NCBI RefSeq assembly: GCF_004770045.1
Contig: NZ_RQFO01000016.1
Coordinates: 459,501 to 523,500, forward strand
Source: Leptospira montravelensis
GTDB taxonomy: Bacteria; Spirochaetota; Leptospiria; Leptospirales; Leptospiraceae
Direction: 5' to 3'
DNA length: 64,000 bases
Both the position numbers and the translations under genes were made by a program. The notes beneath the pieces were generated by a model. That model was given only the letters and a program-made list of their open reading frames with translations, had not been told where the DNA came from and searched no databases. Shown piece by piece: positions 56,875-64,000 of the stretch (positions are counted from its first letter, which is position 1; every line of letters begins with the position of its first letter).

Positions 56875-57759
56875 ATGCAAAGACTCATACTTATATCCAT
56901 AGTATTGTGGTTGGTTTCCTGCAGTTCTGCAGATGCCACCCGAAGAGATTATAGTGCTTCCGGTGATCCGGAAGATATTTTTTTCGAACGTTCTGGGAAG
57001 TCAAAACCAGTAAGTAATGCCAAGTCGGAAGACCCAGTGGCTCGTTCGATCATTGACGATTTAGATTCTAATGGAAAGCCCACTACTGCTGCCACAGCCG
57101 CCGCTATTCCGGCAAAAAAGCCAACAGAACAGTTTGATGAAGTGGGTTTGTCATCTTGGTATGGCCAAAAATTCCAAGGTCGTCCCACTGCCAGTGGAGA
57201 ACCGTTTGATCGAATGAAAATGACTGGTGCACACAGAACACTTCCCATTGGAAGTGTAATCAAAATCCAAAATTTAGATAATAACAAAGAAGCGGTGGTT
57301 CGAATCAATGATCGTGGACCATTCGTTGATGAACGCATTGTGGATGTCTCTGAAAAAACAGCTGAGATCCTTGAATTTAAAGATAAAGGTGTCACTAAAG
57401 TAGGAATCAAAGTCCTAAAAAAAGGGGAAGATGATCTTGCCGATGATTTAGATGATGCAGACCTTCTCGACGATGCCCCAGCAAAACCTGAAAAATTAAC
57501 TCCTGTCAAACCAGGTGTCACAAAACCTGTGGCCGCTGGCAAAGGATTTACTGTGCAAGTAGGTGTGTTTCAGGAAAAAGAAAGAGCACTGAAATACCAA
57601 GAAAGTATGAAATCTGAATACAACCAATCCGTGTTCGTAACTCCCAGAGATGGAAAATTTGTAGTTCAAGTTGGGGATTTTGCAGACCGAACAAAAGCAG
57701 AATCTCTCAAATCGAAATTGAAATACGATGGGATTGATTGTTTTATCGCCACTCGTTAA
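56875..57759 (+). CDS. rlpA: RlpA-family septal-ring lipoprotein with SPOR domain
   Basis: A 294-aa lipoprotein. Signal MQRLILISIVLWLVSC with acylated Cys16, linker, then double-psi beta-barrel (about 95-180): GLSSWYGQKFQGRPTASGEP, INDRGPFVDERIVDVS with the catalytic-type Asp, and a C-terminal SPOR domain (about 220-294: FTVQVGVFQEKERALKYQES, FVVQVGDFADRTKAESLKSK) that binds denuded septal glycan. RlpA is a lytic transglycosylase in some bacteria. Confidence 0.93.
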   Translation: MQRLILISIVLWLVSCSSADATRRDYSASGDPEDIFFERSGKSKPVSNAKSEDPVARSIIDDLDSNGKPTTAATAAAIPAKKPTEQFDEVGLSSWYGQKFQGRPTASGEPFDRMKMTGAHRTLPIGSVIKIQNLDNNKEAVVRINDRGPFVDERIVDVSEKTAEILEFKDKGVTKVGIKVLKKGEDDLADDLDDADLLDDAPAKPEKLTPVKPGVTKPVAAGKGFTVQVGVFQEKERALKYQESMKSEYNQSVFVTPRDGKFVVQVGDFADRTKAESLKSKLKYDGIDCFIATR

Positions 57760-57775
57760 ATTTACCCCTTCCCTT

Positions 57776-57806
57776 CGGGCAATCAGTTGTTGCAATGATT
57801 TGCCCG
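57776..57806 (+). terminator. Hairpin downstream of rlpA
   Basis: CGGGCAATCA (57776-57785) pairs with TGATTTGCCCG (57796-57806) around a 10-nt loop with one bulged T. It lies 17 nt after the rlpA stop. No T-run follows, so either a weak terminator or an mRNA-stabilising end. Confidence 0.45.
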
Positions 57807-57882
57807 GAAAGGTAGGAAAATGAATTGATTTCGCGTTTCCGCCTGTTACGATTTCGTATTAAATTAGCAACTAGAAGACCTT

Positions 57883-60800
57883 ATGAGTGAAAGCATATTA
57901 TCCGTTGACCACATACTAACAAATTATTACACATTCGGTAGTTTAATTGTCACTGTCCTCCTTGCGGTCTTGACTACATTCTTTTTCTCTTTAAAAGACA
58001 GAACTGTCGCCACAAAACATATGGGCCTGGCGTGTTTGTTTTTATGTTTATTCCAATTCGGATACCTATTAGGGGCTTTTTACTACCATCCCATAGCTTC
58101 TTACCACCGTTGGATTACCGGAGGATTTATTATCTTTGGTATCATCCACTTTGGTCAGTTTTTCTTCCGGTTCCCAGATAATGAAGACAACCGAATTGCC
58201 AATATTATCCAAGTCACGCTCTATGCTGTTGCCATTGTAGTAGTTCTTTGGTTTTTAGTTACTGTTTCTCAAGGAGAAAGAAAATACCATTTCACTGCTC
58301 ACCACTGGGATTTTAACTCTGAAGGTGCAAGTCGACTCTTAAGTTTGTTCATCGCAGGTTTTTCCTTTATTAACTTTCTCGTTTTGCCAGGTTACCGCTT
58401 ATTCCATGTGACAAAGGAAAAACGAGGAACGCTCAGTATTATGTTAATGGCAGCTTTAATTGCCGGCGTAGTCCCAAATATAACAAACGTTATGAGTCGT
58501 GATGGAGCAATGGAACGATCCACCTACCTCACTGCCCTAGTGTTGTTATTTACTTTTACATTTTTTATCATTACTATTACTTTCATTAACAACAGTAGTG
58601 AAAGAACTACCTTCATGGTAAAAATTGTAGGAATTTCCTTTGTTACCATCCTACTCATCATGCAGGCTTTCAGTTACTTGGTAGACCAGGAAAAAGAAAC
58701 TTCCTTTGATAACACAGCGATTCAAAAAGCCCTTCGTGTTGCCGAAGGTGGCGAGCGGTCCAAGGATATTCTATTTGTCATTGAATCTGATTCATCAGGA
58801 CAAAGTCTTAAAAAGGCCTACTTACCTTCTTCTGTAAATTTAGATTTACCTTTAGTTCAAGCTGACCTTTATAATACCGCTTTGTACGATGAAGTGGTCA
58901 GTATTTCCGAGACTGACTACAGAAATTCCCTCAAGTCTAGTTTAACGAAAACACCTTATTACTTTGAAGGTTATAAAAATGCTATTCTTCAATTTTTGGA
59001 TGAAAATCCAGATTCAGAAGGTGCAGAATTAAAAGCAGAAGTTTCTAAACTAATCGAAAAACTAAACAAAAGAACCTTTATCAACACAAACAAACTAGGT
59101 GATATTCTACCCGATCAGTTCTGTGAAGAAGGAGTCAAATACGTTGAAAAAGTTAAAAACGTAGACACTTTCCGGGATGCTATTCTTAAACATGTAAACG
59201 ATTGTAAATGGGACGGAAAAGAAATATCAGGTGCGGACCTCCGAGTCGAAATGCTCAAGTTTTTTCGATATTTCAAACCTGACTTAACAAGACACTATAG
59301 AAAAGATTTAGATGGTGTTTCGCATTACATTGCTTATATGACTTATGATGCGAAAAACAAAATCAATAGAGAAGTTGGTTTTAACTACCGTGACTATCGT
59401 GCTTACATGCACAAATCGGCAAAACTCGAATTAGTCATTCTCGCAATTGTAATGTTTGTTTTGTTAGTTGTGTTTCCTCTTTTCTTCCGTTCCGCACTTG
59501 TAAATCCACTTTATGCACTACTTGCAGGTGTTGAAAAAGTTAACCAAGGAAATCTAGAAGTAGAAGTTCCAATTAAAGTAAATGATGAAATAGGATACTT
59601 AGCAGAATCTTTCAACGGAATGGTATCATCGATTCGTGATGCTAGACGAGAACTACAAGATTACGCAGAAAATCTAGAAGAGAAAGTAAAAGAACGTACG
59701 AAAGAACTTCAAGAAAAAATGGATGAGATCCATCGTTTGAAAGTACAACAAGACGGTGACTACTTCCTCACTTCCTTATTGGCAAAACCTTTATTTTTTA
59801 ATGCAAACAAGTCGGATAATATACGTTGCGATTTCTTTGTTCATCAAAAGAAAACTTTTGAATTCCGCAATAAAACCGGTGATCTCGGTGGCGATATTTG
59901 TATCACAGGAAACCTAAAATTAGGAAAACCTGATGATTTCAATAGATACACAATGGTGATGAACGGAGATGCAATGGGAAAATCCATGCAAGGAGCTGGT
60001 GGCTCTTTGGTTATGGGAGTTGTGATGAATTCCATTATGGCGCGTTCTGCAGGTAACAAAAGAATTCTAAACCGCACACCAGAAGAATGGCTCACTGATG
60101 TTTACGAAGAAGTAAACGCAGTATTCAAATCTTTTAGCGGAACAATGGTTATTTCCGCAACAGTCATGTTAATCGATGATGAATCTGGTAAAATCTGGTA
60201 TTTTAATGCGGAACACCCATACAGTATTCTTTACCGTGATGGAAAAGCTAGTTTCATTGAAGATGAATTGAAACTTCGTAAATTAGGTTTGGATTCTGAA
60301 TATCCTTTCGAAGTACAAACCTTCCAACTATTGCCTGGTGACCAATTAATCCTTGGGTCCGATGGTCGAGATGATATCGATCTCACTCCAGATGAAGACG
60401 TTCGAACTATCAATGAAGATGAAACAATGGTTCTTCGCTTTGTGGAACAAGCAGACGGTGATATTTATGAAGTCGAAAAACTCGTAAAAAAAGCCGGAGA
60501 TATTACTGATGATATATCAATGATGAGTGTTGTTTTCAAAAGCGATAAATCTCCGATTCACCATAGTCCAGAAAAAGAAGACTTATCACAACAACCAGTG
60601 GATGATTTTTTCGACACCCCAGGGGATGATTGGGATGAAGCACTTACTACTTCAGGTGCTTTCGAAGAAGGAAAAGTATTATACCAAAATGGTGAAATCG
60701 AACGAGCCATCACAGTAATGAAAAAAGCTTTTCTTGGCGATCCAAGTAACCAAAAACTAAACAAGTTTTTAGGCCTTGTCAGTTATAAAGGGAAAGAATA

Positions 60801-61110
60801 CGACATTGCAGCAAAAGTACTAACTGAGTTTTTAAAAGAAAACGAAGGCTCTGGAGAATATTGGTATTATTTAGCGATGTCTGAGAAAAAACTTGGGAAC
60901 TATGAAAGTGCATTAAAAGCAGCCCAAGAAGCTTTAAAATACGACCCTGAGAATTTCCAAAACCTAATTAACCTTGCAGACGTTAGCAGGCTTCTTGGAA
61001 ATGTGGACCGTGCCGTTACTTATGTAACCCGAGCACAATCCATTGATCCAACTAATAAAAACGTCCTCAAACTTTCAAAGTTATTAGAAAAAGCAACTAG
61101 CCTCAATTAA
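57883..61110 (+). CDS. Large membrane PP2C (SpoIIE-type) phosphatase with HAMP and TPR domains
   Basis: A 1075-aa protein. About seven N-terminal membrane helices (15-245, 7TM-type), another helix near 255-270, an extracytoplasmic domain (about 275-505), a membrane helix ([20 protein letters not shown]), HAMP (about 540-595), coiled coil ([20 protein letters not shown]), PP2C (about 625-885) and C-terminal TPRs (about 925-1070). Metal residues are kept: [27 protein letters not shown] and DDISMMSV. The PP2C should dephosphorylate a phosphoserine protein and the TPRs recruit a partner. The 3' end overlaps the convergent chemoreceptor gene by 8 nt. Confidence 0.88.
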   Translation: MSESILSVDHILTNYYTFGSLIVTVLLAVLTTFFFSLKDRTVATKHMGLACLFLCLFQFGYLLGAFYYHPIASYHRWITGGFIIFGIIHFGQFFFRFPDNEDNRIANIIQVTLYAVAIVVVLWFLVTVSQGERKYHFTAHHWDFNSEGASRLLSLFIAGFSFINFLVLPGYRLFHVTKEKRGTLSIMLMAALIAGVVPNITNVMSRDGAMERSTYLTALVLLFTFTFFIITITFINNSSERTTFMVKIVGISFVTILLIMQAFSYLVDQEKETSFDNTAIQKALRVAEGGERSKDILFVIESDSSGQSLKKAYLPSSVNLDLPLVQADLYNTALYDEVVSISETDYRNSLKSSLTKTPYYFEGYKNAILQFLDENPDSEGAELKAEVSKLIEKLNKRTFINTNKLGDILPDQFCEEGVKYVEKVKNVDTFRDAILKHVNDCKWDGKEISGADLRVEMLKFFRYFKPDLTRHYRKDLDGVSHYIAYMTYDAKNKINREVGFNYRDYRAYMHKSAKLELVILAIVMFVLLVVFPLFFRSALVNPLYALLAGVEKVNQGNLEVEVPIKVNDEIGYLAESFNGMVSSIRDARRELQDYAENLEEKVKERTKELQEKMDEIHRLKVQQDGDYFLTSLLAKPLFFNANKSDNIRCDFFVHQKKTFEFRNKTGDLGGDICITGNLKLGKPDDFNRYTMVMNGDAMGKSMQGAGGSLVMGVVMNSIMARSAGNKRILNRTPEEWLTDVYEEVNAVFKSFSGTMVISATVMLIDDESGKIWYFNAEHPYSILYRDGKASFIEDELKLRKLGLDSEYPFEVQTFQLLPGDQLILGSDGRDDIDLTPDEDVRTINEDETMVLRFVEQADGDIYEVEKLVKKAGDITDDISMMSVVFKSDKSPIHHSPEKEDLSQQPVDDFFDTPGDDWDEALTTSGAFEEGKVLYQNGEIERAITVMKKAFLGDPSNQKLNKFLGLVSYKGKEYDIAAKVLTEFLKENEGSGEYWYYLAMSEKKLGNYESALKAAQEALKYDPENFQNLINLADVSRLLGNVDRAVTYVTRAQSIDPTNKNVLKLSKLLEKATSLN

Positions 61111-61124
61111 TTGAGGTTAGTTGC
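61093..61124 (-). terminator. Intrinsic terminator of the chemoreceptor gene, inside two coding ends
   Basis: A 32-bp near-perfect palindrome: left arm GCAACTAGCCTCAATT (61093-61108) and right arm AATTGAGGTTAGTTGC (61109-61124), one G-T pair. On the minus strand the stem is followed by TTTTTC, giving the classical stem plus T-run for the chemoreceptor transcript. It covers the last codons of both convergent genes. On the plus strand no T-run follows. Confidence 0.65.
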
Positions 61125-62539
61125 TGATCTTCCATAGTTTTGATTTCCAAGTATTGGATATAACTATCAAATATTTTTCCTAATTCAAGGAAAAATCCCT
61201 GTAACTTAGCTCTTTCGGAAGTAATCATCGATTTGTCATTTTGGATGATTGATTCTTTGATACGACTCGCACATTTATGTAATTCACGATGCGGAGTTTC
61301 CAGTTGGTCATGAATTGCTTTTTGTTTTGAATCCAACACGGAACTCTGATAATACCACAAACCCATTTTACAAAGTGTATGATCTAATTGCGGGAACAGA
61401 TTTACATTACCACTTGATATGGCTTGGTCCACAGCTTGAACCCAATGAATATGATCTAATCTTCTTTGAAAAATAAACTCTAATAACCAAACTGAGTTTT
61501 GGTTTGTTATAAGTTTCACTGTATTTTCAATTTTATCAAAGATAGCATCAAAATCAGATTTTGTTTGCACACTATGGTCAGAAAGTATATGAACTTGATT
61601 TGAAATACTAGTTGAATCATTGGCAATATTCTGAGAAGCAATTCCTACTTCACGGAGTTTCAATTCTAAATCATGAAATTGCGTAATTAAAACTTGAATT
61701 TCACTTAAATTTGCATTCGATTCTTTACGGTTGGAGACAACAGATGTTTCAATCGCTTGGATCTTTTCAATGATTTCAATGAGAACTGAAGTTCTGGTTT
61801 TTGAATTTTCTTGAAATTCTAAAAATCTCGATCTGATATGTTGGGCAGATTCTTGAATGGTTTTTACTGCTACTTTTGTGTTTTCAGCTAACTTAGAAAC
61901 TCCATCAGCTACGACAGAAAATCCTCTTCCTTCTTCACCAGCTCTTGCTGCTTCGATTGACGCATTTAGGGCAAGTAAATTGGTTCGATCTGATATTTCT
62001 TTTACTAATTGAATGTTCTCATTAATCTTTTGCAAATCATTATATAAAAGTTGAATCTCTACTTCATTTTTTTGGTTTTCAACCTTAACCCATAATGATT
62101 GTTTTGCGATTATTTCTATTTCTTTTGCAGTATTTTCTAAACTTTTTACTAATTCAATATTCCTTTGGCCAGTGGCATCAAAGGTATTTAAGGTTTCTGA
62201 AATTTGAAAGGAAACTGAATGAATGACAGCATCGAGCTCTTCTGCACTACTTGCTAAATTTGCAGAAATATCGCTAAAATGGGAGAGACCAGATACAAAT
62301 TCCGATTGTAAGTGTTCTATATTTTTTAAGTTGGTAGAGGAACCGAGAATAGAAACAGCAATTTCATCTGCTGAAGCGGTAATTAAACTTCTTAATTTTT
62401 TTTGTAATTCTAAAAGTTCTTCAACCTCCCGATGATTTTTACTTTCAATTGTAGTATTTCGAATGATATGTTCTCGAATCGACTTTCGGTTTTGTATTAA
62501 AAATTCCCTAGTGGAATCATTTGTTTTAAAATGAAACAT
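61103..62539 (-). CDS. Cytosolic methyl-accepting chemotaxis protein with C-terminal CZB zinc domain
   Basis: A 478-aa chemoreceptor with no membrane segment. The signalling hairpin tip is intact ([39 protein letters not shown]). The C-terminal part (about 345-440) matches the CZB (chemoreceptor zinc-binding) fold: [23 protein letters not shown] and [10 protein letters not shown] supply the His, Cys and His ligands. CZB proteins sense zinc and, in known cases, oxidants such as hypochlorous acid. It has no adjacent che genes. Confidence 0.9.
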   Translation of the reverse strand: MFHFKTNDSTREFLIQNRKSIREHIIRNTTIESKNHREVEELLELQKKLRSLITASADEIAVSILGSSTNLKNIEHLQSEFVSGLSHFSDISANLASSAEELDAVIHSVSFQISETLNTFDATGQRNIELVKSLENTAKEIEIIAKQSLWVKVENQKNEVEIQLLYNDLQKINENIQLVKEISDRTNLLALNASIEAARAGEEGRGFSVVADGVSKLAENTKVAVKTIQESAQHIRSRFLEFQENSKTRTSVLIEIIEKIQAIETSVVSNRKESNANLSEIQVLITQFHDLELKLREVGIASQNIANDSTSISNQVHILSDHSVQTKSDFDAIFDKIENTVKLITNQNSVWLLEFIFQRRLDHIHWVQAVDQAISSGNVNLFPQLDHTLCKMGLWYYQSSVLDSKQKAIHDQLETPHRELHKCASRIKESIIQNDKSMITSERAKLQGFFLELGKIFDSYIQYLEIKTMEDQQLTSIN

Positions 62540-62677
62540 AATAATTTTATTTTTAAAACTGTATCGTTTCTATATACTATTTTCCTATTTGTGGCTCTGA
62601 ATTTTCAAAAACCAGCTTGCAAGTGATAAAATTTCTGTCAGAATAAGCGAATCCAATTTTTTAGAATAAGGATCATT

Positions 62678-63202
62678 ATGAATCAAAAACTTGTTTTAAG
62701 TGTATTAACGGCTATCCTCTTTGCTGGAAGTTCTCTTCTCGCACAAGAGGCTGACGTTGCTTTAGGACGATATCTGCCACCTGAAAAAGACTCAGTTATC
62801 GAAATTTTCAAATGTGGTGATAAATACTGCGGTAAAACAGTTTGTATTAAAGACAATGCTTACCCTGAAAAAGAGAAAGATAAAGGTGTTCCTGGCACTC
62901 CTTATCTAGATCACAACAACGAAGATCCGAAATTACGTAATCGTCCAAACCTCGGCATGGTTTTTATCACTGGATTTGATTATGTGGGAGAAGGAGTTTA
63001 TAAAAACGGAAAGATTTACAATCCTCGTGATGGAAAAACCTACTGTGGAAAATTCACATCGCTTGAAGGTGGGAATCGATTGGATCTAAAAGGAACACTT
63101 TGTTCAATCACCTTTATTGGAAAAACGAACAATTGGGTAAAACTTGGTGGTATGAATCTTGATGACCCAAAATGGGACTGCACATTCAAAGCTAAAAAAT
63201 AA
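62678..63202 (+). CDS. Exported DUF2147-family protein
   Basis: A 174-aa protein with signal peptide MNQKLVLSVLTAILFAGSSLLA. Mature blocks match DUF2147: SVIEIFKCGDKYCGKTV, NRPNLGMVFITGF, GKIYNPRDGKTYCGKF and NNWVKLG. It has six cysteines, more than most family members, which suggests disulfides in the envelope. Function of the family is unknown. A terminator follows. Confidence 0.85.
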   Translation: MNQKLVLSVLTAILFAGSSLLAQEADVALGRYLPPEKDSVIEIFKCGDKYCGKTVCIKDNAYPEKEKDKGVPGTPYLDHNNEDPKLRNRPNLGMVFITGFDYVGEGVYKNGKIYNPRDGKTYCGKFTSLEGGNRLDLKGTLCSITFIGKTNNWVKLGGMNLDDPKWDCTFKAKK

Positions 63203-63217
63203 TTGTAATTATGAAAT

Positions 63218-63249
63218 ACCTGCCAACCTATCGGAAGGCAGGTTCTCTT
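63218..63249 (+). terminator. Rho-independent terminator after the DUF2147 gene
   Basis: ACCTGCC (63218-63224) pairs with GGCAGGT (63237-63243), then TCTCTTT. The loop contains a further CC/GG pair. It lies 15 nt after the stop codon. Confidence 0.65.
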
Positions 63250-63276
63250 TAGAGAGATTCTAAAAACTTTTAATTT

Positions 63277-63801
63277 CTATTTTTTTTCAAAGTCTTTATA
63301 TAGTAAAGAAGGTTGGATACCTTGGTTGGCTTGGTACTTTCCTGATTTGTATTCACTGATTTCCCCTTCCACAGTATGATAAAAAATCTGACAAATTTGA
63401 ACCCCTGCATACACACGAAGTGGATGAGTGACTTGAATTTCAAGAGTCCAAAAACCCTTAAAACCAACATCGCCAAATCCTGCTGTGATATGAACAAACA
63501 TTCCTAAACGCCCGATAGAAGATCGGCCTTCCAACATAGGAACTAAATTGTGGGTCTCTGTAAACTCTATGGTTCGTCCTAAATACAATTTACCAGGTTC
63601 CATAACCAAACCTTCTTCCGGTATTTTTAAAGTCTGCACGGGGTTCGGTTTTTTCATATCCAATGGAAATTCTGAATATATCAAAAGATCTTCATGTAAT
63701 CGTAGATTATATGAGTTAGGATTTAATAGATTCGCATCATAAGGTTCGATTTTAATATCAGTTCCCAATCTTTTTAAAATTTCTTTTCCTGTTAAAATCA
63801 C
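63277..63801 (-). CDS. dcd: dCTP deaminase
   Basis: Deaminates dCTP to dUTP for dTMP synthesis. It has 174 aa, a trimeric dUTPase-fold enzyme. Conserved GRSSIGRLGMFVH, TAGFGDVGFKG and the catalytic Glu in WTLEIQV are present. Whether it is monofunctional or a dCTP deaminase/dUTPase fusion activity (as in Methanocaldococcus) cannot be told by eye. The start is GTG at 63801, with the preceding enoyl-CoA hydratase stop 4 nt upstream. Confidence 0.92.
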   Translation of the reverse strand: MILTGKEILKRLGTDIKIEPYDANLLNPNSYNLRLHEDLLIYSEFPLDMKKPNPVQTLKIPEEGLVMEPGKLYLGRTIEFTETHNLVPMLEGRSSIGRLGMFVHITAGFGDVGFKGFWTLEIQVTHPLRVYAGVQICQIFYHTVEGEISEYKSGKYQANQGIQPSLLYKDFEKK

Positions 63802-63804
63802 AAA

Positions 63805-64000
63805 TCATTCTCCCTTAAAATTAGGTTTTCTTTTTTCAGCAAATGCCTGTAAGGCTTCTATTCGGTCTTCTGTACCGATTGTTTCAAAATAACAAAGCCT
63901 CTCCCACTCCAATGCCGATTCCATAGGTAATTCTAATCCACTGCGGACTGCTTTTTTTGCAGCAGAAACAGCGATAGGTGCAGATTCTGAAATCTCCCGC
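63805..64000 (-). CDS. Enoyl-CoA hydratase/isomerase, C-terminal end only
   Basis: The last 64 codons of a crotonase-family gene run off the window. The frame reads SAPIAVSAAKKAVRSGLE, LEWERLCYFETIGTEDRIE and ends AFAEKRKPNFKGE, the standard C-terminus of enoyl-CoA hydratases. The active-site residues lie upstream, outside the window. It is followed at once by dcd. Confidence 0.88.
   Translation of the reverse strand, partial: REISESAPIAVSAAKKAVRSGLELPMESALEWERLCYFETIGTEDRIEALQAFAEKRKPNFKGE

Noticed and set aside
57776..57806. Hairpin after rlpA as a riboswitch for the PP2C gene
   Set aside because: It is a simple stem-loop with one bulge and no conserved aptamer features. A transcript-end structure is simpler.
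1..64000. CRISPR array, tRNA, rRNA, insertion sequence or prophage
   Set aside because: No regularly spaced repeats, cloverleaf-like segments, transposase, integrase or phage structural genes were seen in a read of the window. A tRNAscan or IS search was not possible.

Overview
The window looks like chromosomal DNA of a Leptospira species, probably a saprophytic or environmental one. It is AT-rich and dense with genes. The evidence is a spirochaetal flagellar cluster (flgN-flgK-flgL-fliW-csrA), spirochaete-style lipoprotein signals, a fused isobutyryl-CoA mutase, multi-domain PP2C (SpoIIE-like) phosphatases, and DUF1577-like proteins that I know only from Leptospira. The genus is inferred from gene content and was not tested by a search. 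I see no insertion sequence, prophage, CRISPR array, rRNA or tRNA. Nearly all the DNA is coding, and many neighbours overlap by 4-40 nt.

Layout. 1-2066: the C-terminal part of glycine dehydrogenase (gcvP) and a thioredoxin-like ferredoxin. 2143-4121: a HEAT-like protein, a 400-nt non-coding stretch with a GC-rich switchable hairpin, and a dihaem cytochrome c. 4146-13380 (minus): an acyltransferase, IcmF, a voltage-sensor-like membrane protein, a small exported protein and an exported papain-like protease with FN3 repeats. 13386-18615: PAP2 phosphatase, flippase, a head-to-head overlapping pair (exported protein and outer-membrane barrel) and a response regulator with a kinase-like ATPase output. 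18679-22349 (minus): an HtrA-like protease, a degenerate partner and a small exported protein. 22522-26511: an inactive-looking two-domain rhodanese, a YihQ-like GH31 glycosidase and a metallophosphoesterase. 26522-32122 (minus): OsmC, a DUF374 acyltransferase and the flagellar hook-junction operon with its CsrA/FliW regulators.

32209-40150: small conserved genes, aat, a PilZ-like DUF1577 protein, an ECF sigma factor with two small membrane genes, and a PhoB/PhoR-type two-component system preceded by three 11-bp direct repeats. 40203-48004: argJ overlapping a degenerate and an intact PP2C phosphatase gene, an M50B-type protein, UDP-glucuronate decarboxylase and a PntA-type transhydrogenase subunit. 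48072-53989 (minus): LpxL-like acyltransferase, PAP2, hisS, a second PilZ-like protein and a PD40-OmpA envelope protein. 54084-64000: a variant dihydropteroate synthase, two TPR proteins, RlpA, a large 7TM-HAMP-PP2C-TPR phosphatase, a cytosolic zinc-type chemoreceptor, a DUF2147 protein, dcd, and the end of an enoyl-CoA hydratase gene.

The strongest themes are signalling (four proteins with SpoIIE/RsbW-type or degenerate PP2C domains, an ECF sigma factor and a two-component system) and envelope biology. The observations I rate highest are: a GH31 enzyme matching the sulfoquinovosidase framework but with Gln where the sulfonate-binding Arg should be; a dihydropteroate synthase with both sulfonamide-contact loops altered; a voltage-sensor module with a very large S1-S2 loop and no pore; two active/degenerate enzyme pairs in overlapping genes; and an 11-bp-phased Pho-box-like array before the phoB-like gene.
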